Of a DNA stretch of 30,550 bases, positions 22,893-28,294 are shown one piece after another (the first letter of the stretch is position 1; each line of letters opens with the position of its first letter). Position numbers and translations under genes: made by a program. The stretch spans positions 1 through 30,550 of IMG/VR virus record IMGVR_UViG_3300021090_000082; one strand, written 5' to 3'. Under the pieces are notes generated by a model that made no database searches, was not told the DNA's origin, and saw only the letters and a list, made by a program, of their open reading frames with translations. The DNA is from a virus.

Positions 22893-23108
22893 ATGGATTC
22901 TATACAACTGGCTGTACTATTAAGTATTTATAAAATCCATCTGGAAGCTGCTGTTGCTAAGATTCGCGAAAATCTCCCGGAAGAATTAAAAGAAATTTCT
23001 ACAAATCTTTTGGGAATACCAGAAGAGGTCTGTCCAATCCTAGATCCCCTCTATCAAGTTATCGGTCTTCTCGATGAAAGTATATTTGATTTGAAAGGCG
23101 GCGCATAA
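22893..23108 (+). CDS. Unknown 71-residue protein
   Basis: A 71-residue acidic protein (MDSIQLAVLLSIYKIHLEAA, then ENLPEELKEISTNLLGIP, PILDPLYQVIGLLDE). Helical and soluble by appearance. The ATG at 22893 is used because it directly follows the previous stop, with AAGAAAAAAGAGAG as a poor ribosome site, which suggests coupling; it ends at TAATG sharing one base with the next gene. Not recognised. Confidence 0.5.
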   Translation: MDSIQLAVLLSIYKIHLEAAVAKIRENLPEELKEISTNLLGIPEEVCPILDPLYQVIGLLDESIFDLKGGA

Positions 23109-23890
23109 TGGACACCAGCATTGTTGAAAAATCTGTAAAGCAATTCTCCAGAGCAATAAATCGCAACTCGCCTACTATTCTCACTGCTCTTGGTGTTGCA
23201 GGGCTTGTAAGCACAGTTATATTGGCCATTAAAGCCACACCAAAGGCTCTTGAAATTATTGAGATGGAAGAGAAGTATCGTCTCTGTGAAATGCAAGATC
23301 CAGATTATGCAAAGCCGATCGACATTGTAGATACGATCAAGTTGACCTGGAAATGTTATATTCCAACTGCCGCGATGGGACTATCGACCATAGTTTGTAT
23401 GGTTGGGGCCAACTCAATCCATTTGCGTCGCAATGCTGCCCTGGCCAGTCTGTTCACCATAACCGAAACTGCTCTGAAAGAATATCAGGCAAAAGTTGTT
23501 GAACAGATCGGTGAGAAGAAAGAAGAAAAGATTCGTGGTGAGATCGCTCAGGACAAACTTGATGCCAACCCAGTCAACGAGAAGACTATCGTTATGACGG
23601 GAAAAGGCAACTATCTTTGTTTTGACGAGTTTTCTGGGAGATATTTTCGCAGCGACATATCTGCTCTTCAGAAGGCCGAGAATGAATTCAATCGTCGACT
23701 TCTAAGAGAGATGTGGCTGTCGATCAACGAGTTATATTATGAACTTGGTCTCGAGAATATCGAGCTTGGCGACGAGATGGGTTGGATTGCTGAGAGAGAA
23801 CTATTAGAGTTCAAGTTCTCAACTAAGATGTCCAAAGACCAAGAACCCTGTGTGGTTGTAGGTTACAGAGTTACGCCACATCATATTTAA
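23108..23890 (+). CDS. Phage membrane protein of the DUF6353 type
   Basis: A 260-residue protein I associate with the phage family DUF6353 (from memory). After an amphipathic start come a first membrane helix (residues about 21-45, SPTILTALGVAGLVSTVILAIKATPKAL in two parts), a charged stretch, then a second (LTWKCYIPTAAMGLSTIVC, about 78-96). The cytoplasmic rest has LRRNAALASLFTITETALKEYQ, a long charged helix, MTGKGNYLCFDEFSGRYF and a C-terminal part with GDEMGW. Function unknown; a membrane-anchored structural or regulatory role is possible. A related gene starts at 30187. The start overlaps the previous stop by one base. Confidence 0.65.
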   Translation: MDTSIVEKSVKQFSRAINRNSPTILTALGVAGLVSTVILAIKATPKALEIIEMEEKYRLCEMQDPDYAKPIDIVDTIKLTWKCYIPTAAMGLSTIVCMVGANSIHLRRNAALASLFTITETALKEYQAKVVEQIGEKKEEKIRGEIAQDKLDANPVNEKTIVMTGKGNYLCFDEFSGRYFRSDISALQKAENEFNRRLLREMWLSINELYYELGLENIELGDEMGWIAERELLEFKFSTKMSKDQEPCVVVGYRVTPHHI

Positions 23891-23907
23891 ACGAAAGGAG
23901 TCGTCTG

Positions 23908-24138
23908 ATGATAGAGTTATTTGTTAATTTGTTTAAAGGTGAATGGTTTTCGTTTGGGGACAATAGGGATAGAAAGCTAATAAAGTCAGACGATACGCAC
24001 TATGCTAGCCCAACAGGAGTAAGACAAATTCACCCATACGTCGCAGTGATCCCAGAGGGTCACACAAGAAAACTTAAAAGTATATTTGACTTGTCTGATA
24101 GTGGAGACTCAGATGGACACAACAATAACAACAGTTAA
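23908..24138 (+). CDS. Unknown 76-residue protein
   Basis: A 76-residue protein (MIELFVNLFKGEWFSFGDN, then RKLIKSDDTHYASPTGVRQIH) with a polar tail of Asp, Ser and five Asn (GHNNNNS end). Not recognised. GAAAGGAG is ten bases before the ATG. The last 26 bases overlap the start of the next gene in a different frame, with the Asn run encoded by the AACAATAACAACA stretch. Confidence 0.5.
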   Translation: MIELFVNLFKGEWFSFGDNRDRKLIKSDDTHYASPTGVRQIHPYVAVIPEGHTRKLKSIFDLSDSGDSDGHNNNNS

Positions 24139-24364
24139 AATTCCCGCGATCACTAAGATGAACGAGAAAGAATATTCTCAAATGAAGTACGATGAAGCTC
24201 TTAGAGTGATGCTCAAAAGTCCCACCAGAGAGAACATTCAAACTTTCGAGGAAGCAAACCGTCGTTTGTATGAGACGCAGGATCTATACCGTATTGGACT
24301 TCGATTAAAAATCGAATTTCGAAAACGATTAATTCATGCCTCGCAGAAATTACATCTCCTATAA
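24113..24364 (+). CDS. Unknown 83-residue protein ending inside a promoter
   Basis: An 83-residue helical protein (MDTTITTVKIPAITKMNEK, then YDEALRVMLKSPTRENIQTF and a basic helix RIGLRLKIEFRKRLIHAS). The ATG at 24113 has GGAG six bases upstream; earlier in-frame starts lie within the preceding gene. The last eight codons are the promoter copy 4 sequence: Ser-Gln from TCGCAG and the stop TAA from TATAAT, giving the tail SQKLHLL. That tail mirrors SQVLHVL of gene 21042. Function unknown. Confidence 0.5.
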   Translation: MDTTITTVKIPAITKMNEKEYSQMKYDEALRVMLKSPTRENIQTFEEANRRLYETQDLYRIGLRLKIEFRKRLIHASQKLHLL

Positions 24365-24365
24365 T
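24341..24365 (+). promoter_or_regulatory. Phage-type promoter copy 4 (TCGCAG-N13-TATAAT)
   Basis: TCGCAG (24341-24346) and TATAAT (24360-24365), spacer of 13 with TTACATCTCC. The following GAAACCAA is shared with copy 1. It overlaps the 3' end of gene 24113 and drives gene 24400. Confidence 0.75.
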
Positions 24366-24399
24366 GAAACCAAACATATTCAAATAAGGAGATAATATC

Positions 24400-24585
24400 A
24401 TGTTCGATAAAATCAAATTCACACTGAAAGATCCCAAGTTTCAACGCAATGCAGCTCAGGCTGCTGGTGGCGTAGTTAGCATCATAGCTACCGCAGTCAT
24501 CAGTAACCTGGTCAGCGTCGTGGTGAGCAAGGGAATCGATTTAGCGATGGACAAGATTCAAGGCGTGACGACCCCGACTGAATAG
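24400..24585 (+). CDS. Small protein with one membrane segment
   Basis: A 61-residue protein: basic start (MFDKIKFTLKDPKFQRNAAQ), a hydrophobic Ala/Val/Ile segment (VVSIIATAVISNLVSVVVS, about residues 27-45) and a short amphipathic end with MDKIQGVTTPTE. It forms a compact unit with promoter copy 4 (35 bases upstream) and terminator T2 (nine bases downstream), the same layout as the 20609 gene. Its ATAAGGAGATAATATC ribosome region resembles that of 20609. Function unknown. Confidence 0.6.
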   Translation: MFDKIKFTLKDPKFQRNAAQAAGGVVSIIATAVISNLVSVVVSKGIDLAMDKIQGVTTPTE

Positions 24586-24593
24586 GTCAAGAA

Positions 24594-24626
24594 GATGGGT
24601 TCATGGAAACATGGACCTTTCTTTTT
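24594..24626 (+). terminator. Rho-independent terminator T2
   Basis: GGTTCATG (24598-24605) pairs with CATGGACC (24610-24617) around GAAA, with one U.G pair, then TTTCTTTTT follows. Loop and right arm resemble T1 at 20928, so the two promoter-gene-terminator units probably share ancestry. Confidence 0.85.
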
Positions 24627-24649
24627 AAAACTCTTGAAAGGAGTTAACA

Positions 24650-25129
24650 ATGAAAAAAGGTAATTGGTATTATGAGATGCAAATTCTCATGTACGTCATT
24701 ATGTGGCAACACAACATGAACCACAGGCCACAAAGCAACTATGGTCTACGCATCGGTCGTCTCTTTATCTGGAGAGATACGGCTTGGCTTTATCATAGCT
24801 TTGGCTGGAAGATCAATCGAGTATGGCGTTGGATCAAGACTCGCCCAGAGGTGATTTCTTTGCGCTGGCAGAATAGATGGTTGCGTGGTCGTATCTTATT
24901 CTTAAGCCATAAGATAACCATGATAGAGTTTACTAACTCTCTTCGTGCCTATCTCCGCCTGTACAAAGCCGGCTTTCGCATTTCTAATATCCGTATTGGT
25001 TCTGACGGTCGATTTGAGATCAACCGCTTCTACTGGGGTGGCAAGGTCATTCGTGAGATGCCAGACATCGATCGGGTCGACAACCACTACAACACCATGA
25101 ACAACGGCCATGTGGAGAAGCTATCATGA
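24650..25129 (+). CDS. Unknown Trp/Arg-rich 159-residue protein
   Basis: A 159-residue basic protein unusually rich in Trp and Arg (WRWIKTRPEVISLRWQNRWLRG is near residues 59-80, quoted in part as WQNRWLRGR). A weakly hydrophobic N-terminal helix (MQILMYVIMW) is not a clear membrane segment. Later parts have SNIRIGSDGRFEINRFYW and a polar end. Not recognised. The ribosome site is CTCTTGAAAGGAG (24631-24643), a 13-base match to the complement of the structured RNA linker at 88-100. The stop overlaps the next gene (ATGA). Confidence 0.55.
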   Translation: MKKGNWYYEMQILMYVIMWQHNMNHRPQSNYGLRIGRLFIWRDTAWLYHSFGWKINRVWRWIKTRPEVISLRWQNRWLRGRILFLSHKITMIEFTNSLRAYLRLYKAGFRISNIRIGSDGRFEINRFYWGGKVIREMPDIDRVDNHYNTMNNGHVEKLS

Positions 25130-25275
25130 GTGATATTCTTCGCATCTATTTGGCCCTTTTGAAAATGAGTGTGGGGGCACTCAAACATCTTGTCGATCTG
25201 TATAACGAAGGACAAATTAAGAATGAAAATCTTATTCTTGCCCTTCGTATCATTGAAGAACTTGGAGATGACTAA
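25126..25275 (+). CDS. Small 49-residue protein
   Basis: A 49-residue frame starting in the ATGA overlap with the previous gene: MSDILRIYLALLKMSVGA, then LKHLVDLYNEGQIKNENLIL and ALRIIEELGDD. It is amphipathic, with leucines at heptad-like spacing, and probably forms two helices that dimerise. The upstream gene's end supplies GTGGAG as ribosome site. Coupled overlaps on both sides support it as real. Function unknown. Confidence 0.55.
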   Translation: MSDILRIYLALLKMSVGALKHLVDLYNEGQIKNENLILALRIIEELGDD

Positions 25276-25276
25276 C

Positions 25277-25489
25277 ATGTACGCCCTTGGTTTTACCATA
25301 ATTGCTTTTTGCACTATGTTTGTTTTGACCTTAGACCTCCTCATGAGATCTCAGGACAAGGCAGTAAAGGTACTATCAACAGTATGCTTGGTTCTACTTG
25401 TTGCGGTGCCCGTGTACAACACAATCGTCTTTTTCAACGTGATCTCATTCGTTGGAAAGATGTTTGTGTTTTTGATTCTGAACTCATAA
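25277..25489 (+). CDS. Small two-helix membrane protein
   Basis: A 70-residue protein with two membrane helices (about residues 3-21, ALGFTIIAFCTMFVLTLDL, and 34-55, VLSTVCLVLLVAVPVYNTIV) and a third hydrophobic stretch at the end (VGKMFVFLIL). GGAG at 25264 fits the ATG at 25277 rather than the ATG at 25268. Small holin- or antiholin-like sizes come to mind, but no family pattern is seen. It follows the 49-residue gene by one base. Confidence 0.55.
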   Translation: MYALGFTIIAFCTMFVLTLDLLMRSQDKAVKVLSTVCLVLLVAVPVYNTIVFFNVISFVGKMFVFLILNS

Positions 25490-25500
25490 AGGAGATCACA

Positions 25501-25692
25501 ATGAGTAACAGTAATGGGAACGATGAGTGGCCCAGAGACCTCAAGACAGCAACTCGTGCTGAGTATGTGACCATGGTCAAGACAATGACCAAAGATCAGA
25601 AACCCGGCGGAAAGAAACCTTGCTCAATGATCTTGGGCGAGACTCTTCTGTTTGTCGTAACAGTCGTCTGGGCCGTTGGGCTCTTCATCTAA
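25501..25692 (+). CDS. Small tail-anchored protein
   Basis: A 63-residue protein: a polar, Lys-rich N-terminal part (residues 1-42, with WPRDLKTATRAEYVTMVKTM) and a C-terminal membrane helix (SMILGETLLFVVTVVWAVGLFI in two parts, about 42-63). AAAGGAGATCACA precedes the ATG. The tail-anchored layout suggests the soluble part acts at the inner membrane face. Not recognised. Confidence 0.55.
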   Translation: MSNSNGNDEWPRDLKTATRAEYVTMVKTMTKDQKPGGKKPCSMILGETLLFVVTVVWAVGLFI

Positions 25693-25716
25693 CAACACAA
25701 CAACATCGAGGCTAAC

Positions 25717-25917
25717 GTGAATCAATACACAATATACTGGCCTAATGGGTACAAAGAAGTCATCCGAGGAAACTCTTTGGCTGATGCCCTCTATCGCCAG
25801 CAGTATGGACAGTCGGCAATCTTAGGAATCTACAAATCAGTTGAGGGGGTTGATAACAACTATATTTGGAACTTCACAACCCATCAATGGGAAAAAATCG
25901 CATTCATCGAAGGATAA
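25717..25917 (+). CDS. Unknown 66-residue protein (GTG start)
   Basis: A 66-residue soluble protein (MNQYTIYWPNGYKEVIRGNS, ADALYRQQYGQSAILGIYK, then NYIWNFTTHQWEKI). Tyr/Trp/Gln rich; a small beta sheet is plausible. It starts at GTG 25717 behind GAGG. The pattern of strand, Gly turn, then 'SLADALYRQQYG' helix is reminiscent of small phage proteins of unknown role. The next gene starts two bases after its stop. Confidence 0.5.
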   Translation: MNQYTIYWPNGYKEVIRGNSLADALYRQQYGQSAILGIYKSVEGVDNNYIWNFTTHQWEKIAFIEG

Positions 25918-25919
25918 AA

Positions 25920-26102
25920 ATGAATTTAACACTTCGAGTCACCCCATCAAGCGAAGACGGACAGCTTTTAACTTTTCTGTCAACAATGCTTGCTGCGTAT
26001 ACCAATGCTCATATGCATTCTGATCTAAAAGATATACCAGAAGCTGAAAAACAAGCAGAGATAACCAGATTAAAAAACTGGATTGAAGAATTACTTCATT
26101 AG
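25920..26102 (+). CDS. Unknown 60-residue protein
   Basis: A 60-residue acidic, helical protein (MNLTLRVTPSSEDGQLLTFL, then AYTNAHMHSDLKDIPEAEKQ and ITRLKNWIEELLH). The ATG at 25920 directly follows the previous stop (TAAAAATG) with GAAGGATAAAA as ribosome site. Not recognised. Confidence 0.5.
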   Translation: MNLTLRVTPSSEDGQLLTFLSTMLAAYTNAHMHSDLKDIPEAEKQAEITRLKNWIEELLH

Positions 26103-26116
26103 GAGAAAAAAAGACA

Positions 26117-26251
26117 ATGCAAAACAAGAATGGCCAGAATCGAAAGACTCGCGAGCGCAATCAAAAAATGCTGCGTGGTCGAGGATGTCGAGTACATTCT
26201 GGTGTCTACCCCACTCGCGGCAAGGGCCGCACGGCGCATGGTCGTCGTTAG
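26117..26251 (+). CDS. Arg-rich 44-residue peptide
   Basis: A 44-residue peptide with ten Arg and four Lys (MQNKNGQNRKTRERNQK, then RGRGCRVHSGVYP and TRGKGRTAHGRR). Very basic and Gly-rich, with a single Cys, so RNA or DNA binding is likely from composition only. AGGAG is 11 bases before the ATG. The reading frame shows no hydrophobic core. Codon choice at CGC/CGT Arg differs from the AT-rich neighbours, which supports coding. Confidence 0.45.
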   Translation: MQNKNGQNRKTRERNQKMLRGRGCRVHSGVYPTRGKGRTAHGRR

Positions 26252-26288
26252 GATCTGAAGTAAAATCTATACGAAAGGAGAATTCACT

Positions 26289-26372
26289 ATGGGTACCAAG
26301 ACAACGCAACCCAAAGGTGGTAATGGTGGAACATCAAAACCTACTCCCCCGCGTCCTCCTAAGCCTCATTGA
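26289..26372 (+). CDS. Pro-rich 27-residue peptide
   Basis: A 27-residue frame (MGTKTTQPKGGNGG, then TSKPTPPRPPKPH) behind a strong CGAAAGGAGAATTCACT site. The N-terminal half is Gly-rich and the second half is a PxxP-type proline run. Too short to assign, but the ribosome site is among the best in the region. It may be a small binding peptide, or only a translated leader. Confidence 0.4.
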   Translation: MGTKTTQPKGGNGGTSKPTPPRPPKPH

Positions 26373-26552
26373 TCTGTAGGTGTTAGAAAGCATCACTGGC
26401 TGAACCAAGTGCGTCCATGCCATCCGCTCAATCCCATTTTCTGATGGCTCAGCTTGTTGGGGTGTGGGCTTTTAGGCGTAATGGATAAGATAGGTCTCCT
26501 CTTGGCTGTGATAAGTGACCTAAGCCATACTCAAAACAAAAAGGAAAAAAGA
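26373..26552 (+). other. 180-base gap before secreted protein
   Basis: I see no convincing gene here. A short hairpin lies at 26394-26411 (CACTGG/CCAAGTG with a bulge), and TGGCT/AGCCA can pair around 26513-26527. No TCGCAG-type promoter and no U-run terminator. It is probably the leader of the secreted protein gene, whose AAGGAAAAAAGA site lies at its end. Confidence 0.4.
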
Positions 26553-27113
26553 ATGAAAAAATATTTAATGTTGATTGTGATTATCGCCCTCATCATCGCC
26601 TCCGCTTTGGCGATCGCGGCCCCTGCATTCGCGGCTGCACAATGTACCGAGAATCCTCAGAAGGGTTGGCATATTGTTGGAGGTGGATCTGACAATGACC
26701 ACTGGTATGAAACTGAAGAGGAATGTCTTGCTGCTCTTCCTGCAGAGGAAACAGAGACTCCTACGGACGAACCAACTGCGACAGATCTTCCCGCAACTGA
26801 GGAGCCAACACAGTTTCCTACTGATATTCCGATCGATCTGCCCACGGAAACGCCCGTTGTTGAGCCTACAGACGATTCTACGGACCTTCCGCCTGTCGTG
26901 GTGACGGAGATTACGACCCAGCAGCCAGCAGAGCTTACAGAAGCTCCTGAGAGCTCTGGGAACTCTTGCTACGATGCGTGGGTGGTTATCCAGGGTGTCC
27001 ATAAGGAAACTGGCTACCGATATTTCGAGAATCCCGAGCATACATGGTGTCAAACCTGGCTTCTGAACACCTACGGGATCGACTACTACCCCTACAAAGC
27101 TTTAAATCCGTAG
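26553..27113 (+). CDS. Secreted protein with T/P-rich linker and two C-x26-C modules
   Basis: A 186-residue protein with a clear signal peptide (MKKYLMLIVI, hydrophobic to residue 22, cleavage likely after APAFA or AFAAA near 27-29). The mature part has a small module with Cys31 and Cys58, a 75-residue linker rich in Thr, Pro, Glu and Asp (64-137), and a second module with Cys139 and Cys166. Both cysteine pairs are 27 apart and each has aromatic/Glu residues just before the second Cys (WYETEEEC; YFENPEHTWC), so they may be distant repeats. Such linkers are typical of Chloroflexota secreted proteins. It would act outside the cell, for instance in surface exclusion or adhesion; that is inference. 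Confidence 0.7.
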   Translation: MKKYLMLIVIIALIIASALAIAAPAFAAAQCTENPQKGWHIVGGGSDNDHWYETEEECLAALPAEETETPTDEPTATDLPATEEPTQFPTDIPIDLPTETPVVEPTDDSTDLPPVVVTEITTQQPAELTEAPESSGNSCYDAWVVIQGVHKETGYRYFENPEHTWCQTWLLNTYGIDYYPYKALNP

Positions 27114-27135
27114 GGGACATCTTGCGCGGCTAGAC

Positions 27136-27205
27136 GGATTATAACTAGCTTAACTGGCCTGGTCACATGTTGACCTCACGTCTTAGACGTAGAGCCAGAT
27201 TATCC
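27136..27205 (+). ncRNA. Three-way-junction RNA fold
   Basis: GGATTAT (27136-27142) pairs with ATTATCC (27199-27205) with one U.U mismatch; CTGGC (27154-27158) pairs with GCCAG (27194-27198); inside are GGTC-ACATGTT-GACC (27161-27175) and ACGTC-TTA-GACGT (27178-27190). It follows the secreted protein gene by 22 bases and has no own promoter, so it may be a 3'-UTR or leader fold. It contains no open frame. Confidence 0.5.
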
Positions 27206-27216
27206 CTTTGAAAATT

Positions 27217-27360
27217 TATAATAGTAGGATCTTATTTCTCCTTTACTAACCCAGAGGCTGGACTTATCTTCCAGTTGGGCCCCCTACATGTATAAATATC
27301 ATACCGTGTCGGTGTGAAACCGGCCGCAAGAATATGTTGTACTTTTGAAAGGAGGGTTTT
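27217..27360 (+). promoter_or_regulatory. Possible structured leader of gene 27361 with anti-SD
   Basis: TATAAT at 27217-27222 lacks the TCGCAG box and any good -35. TTTCTCCTTT (27235-27244) is the same ten bases as 85-94 in the RNA at 29-150, and its CTCCTTT is complementary to the AAAGGAG ribosome site of the next gene (27350-27356). Between them are hairpins CCCA..CTGGA-CTTATCT-TCCAG..TGGG (27250-27279) and GTCGGT/ACCGGC near 27309-27325. This could be an anti-SD switch on gene 27361. Confidence 0.4.
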
Positions 27361-27492
27361 GTGAACCTTATAGATATTGGGTTTGCTTTTTTGGTTATAC
27401 TGGTTTGCGTGGCTATTGCTGTTGGGGGGACGGTGATTATGTGCAATCTGGGAATCATTCAGCAATGCGCGATTTCTTTATCTGTATTTTAA
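27361..27492 (+). CDS. 43-residue membrane peptide (GTG start)
   Basis: A 43-residue protein with one membrane helix (about residues 7-28, FAFLVILVCVAIAVGGTVI) and three Cys. It starts at GTG 27361 behind a strong TTGAAAGGAGGG site. The long structured region upstream may control it. Not recognised; size and layout resemble phage exclusion or small lysis peptides, but nothing fixes the role. Confidence 0.5.
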   Translation: MNLIDIGFAFLVILVCVAIAVGGTVIMCNLGIIQQCAISLSVF

Positions 27493-27507
27493 GATAAAAG
27501 GAGAAAG

Positions 27508-27711
27508 TTGAATACCATCAATCGATTTAACCGAGTAATGTCGTGGGTCAGCATATATGTTCTTGCGTGGCTATGGATACTCGAGATATTGGACATCAGT
27601 CCACTAACTGTCTTTTTCTTCATATTCTTTCTAGCTGTTGCTTGGGGAACGACTGTTATGGAGAGTATAGACAAAGACAAGAAAAACAAATCAAAAGGAG
27701 AAACACAATGA
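27508..27711 (+). CDS. Small membrane protein (TTG start)
   Basis: A 67-residue protein with two hydrophobic segments (about residues 10-27, with VSIYVLAWLWILEIL, and 33-50, VFFFIFFLAVAWGTTV) and a Lys-rich, charged C-terminus (ESIDKDKKNKSKGETQ). The start is TTG 27508, behind AAAGGAGAAAG, as no ATG fits upstream. It overlaps the next gene's start by four bases. Topology would place both ends inside. Not recognised. Confidence 0.5.
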   Translation: MNTINRFNRVMSWVSIYVLAWLWILEILDISPLTVFFFIFFLAVAWGTTVMESIDKDKKNKSKGETQ

Positions 27712-27896
27712 AAGAGTATTTGAACGCCCTCGTTGAGAAGGCAAAAGAAAACAAGGATCTGCTGATCAAGATCGGTGCCGCATTGGCTGGCGCCGCGGTA
27801 GGTGCGGTTGTTGCAACTCTGATCGTCAACAATCAGTCCGAGGAACTTCCGTTCGAAGAAGAAACGGAAGATCAGGACGATACAACAAACGCGTAG
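27708..27896 (+). CDS. Small membrane protein with acidic tail
   Basis: A 62-residue protein: amphipathic charged start (MKEYLNALVEKAKENKDLL), a Gly/Ala/Val membrane helix (residues about 20-41, IKIGAALAGAAVGAVVATLIV) and an acidic tail (EELPFEEETEDQDDTTNA). The tail is Asp/Glu rich, unlike the basic tails of its neighbours. AAAGGAGAAACACA lies before the ATG. It ends four bases before promoter copy 5. Not recognised; a membrane anchor that exposes an acidic segment in the cytoplasm is a plausible reading. Confidence 0.6.
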   Translation: MKEYLNALVEKAKENKDLLIKIGAALAGAAVGAVVATLIVNNQSEELPFEEETEDQDDTTNA

Positions 27897-27900
27897 TAAG

Positions 27901-27925
27901 TCGCAGTAATCACACAGGGTATAAT
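27901..27925 (+). promoter_or_regulatory. Phage-type promoter copy 5 (TCGCAG-N13-TATAAT)
   Basis: TCGCAG (27901-27906) and TATAAT (27920-27925), spacer of 13 with CACACAGGG. The preceding GTAAG is shared with copy 3. It drives a short RNA ending in terminator T3, with no good protein gene between. Confidence 0.72.
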
Positions 27926-27929
27926 AGAA

Positions 27930-28017
27930 GAGGTAGCGTTAGTTAACAAGGAGAAATCCCTATATAGACCACGCCTCTTCTATCTTTTGAAGGATAAAAT
28001 ACTAGTCCTTCTTTTTT
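27930..28017 (+). ncRNA. Short RNA with own promoter and terminator
   Basis: A stretch of about 88 nt from five to eight bases after promoter copy 5 to T3. AGAAGAGG (27926-27933) pairs with CCTCTTCT (27974-27981), so the 5' end closes onto an inner loop that holds GGA-GAAA-UCC, a GNRA-type mini hairpin. An AAGGAG at 27950-27955 has no start codon at proper distance (ATCCCTATATAG follows), so it is not a normal gene leader. Function unknown; alternatively it is the leader of gene 28049 with an attenuator. Confidence 0.5.
27989..28017 (+). terminator. Rho-independent terminator T3
   Basis: GAAGGA (27989-27994) pairs with TCCTTC (28006-28011) around an 11-base loop, then TTTTTT follows. The short stem makes it weaker than T1 and T2. 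It lies 32 bases before gene 28049 and may act as an attenuator. Confidence 0.65.
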
Positions 28018-28048
28018 GCTCAATACTTTCTCTTGAAAGGAGAAAATC

Positions 28049-28294
28049 ATGCTAAACAAAGTAACTTTCGAATCGTATTACAATACAGACTTCAATTCTC
28101 AGAACTTCATTGTTCGAATTCCGATAAATGCTCTTATTGAGCTCGAATTCACTTATGAGGAGCAGGCATTGCTCGATCAAGCCAATGCTACTCCCGTATA
28201 TGCACCAACAGCAATCAAAGCTCTTATTATGATTGCCAATAAAATTGAACAAAACAATTTGCTATCACTTCAAAAGGGAGATGACAATGCCTAA
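28049..28294 (+). CDS. Unknown 81-residue protein
   Basis: An 81-residue soluble protein (MLNKVTFESYYNTDFNSQN, then FIVRIPINALIELEFTYEEQ, ALLDQANATPVY, IKALIMIANKIEQ). Not recognised. The ribosome site is the full 16-base CTCTTGAAAGGAGAAA (28030-28045) complementary to bases 85-100 of the structured RNA. The end overlaps the next gene by eight bases. Confidence 0.55.
   Translation: MLNKVTFESYYNTDFNSQNFIVRIPINALIELEFTYEEQALLDQANATPVYAPTAIKALIMIANKIEQNNLLSLQKGDDNA

Noticed and set aside
24042-24067. TCGCAG at about 24043 and 19905 as further promoter boxes
   Set aside because: Both are inside coding sequence and no TATAAT stands 13 bases downstream.
27217-27222. Sixth copy of the phage promoter (TATAAT at 27217)
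   Set aside because: No TCGCAG 13 bases upstream and no -35; kept only as part of the leader description.
27250-27279. Anticodon-arm-like hairpin CTGGA-CTTATCT-TCCAG
   Set aside because: No acceptor stem, D-arm or T-arm can be built around it, so it is treated as a leader hairpin.
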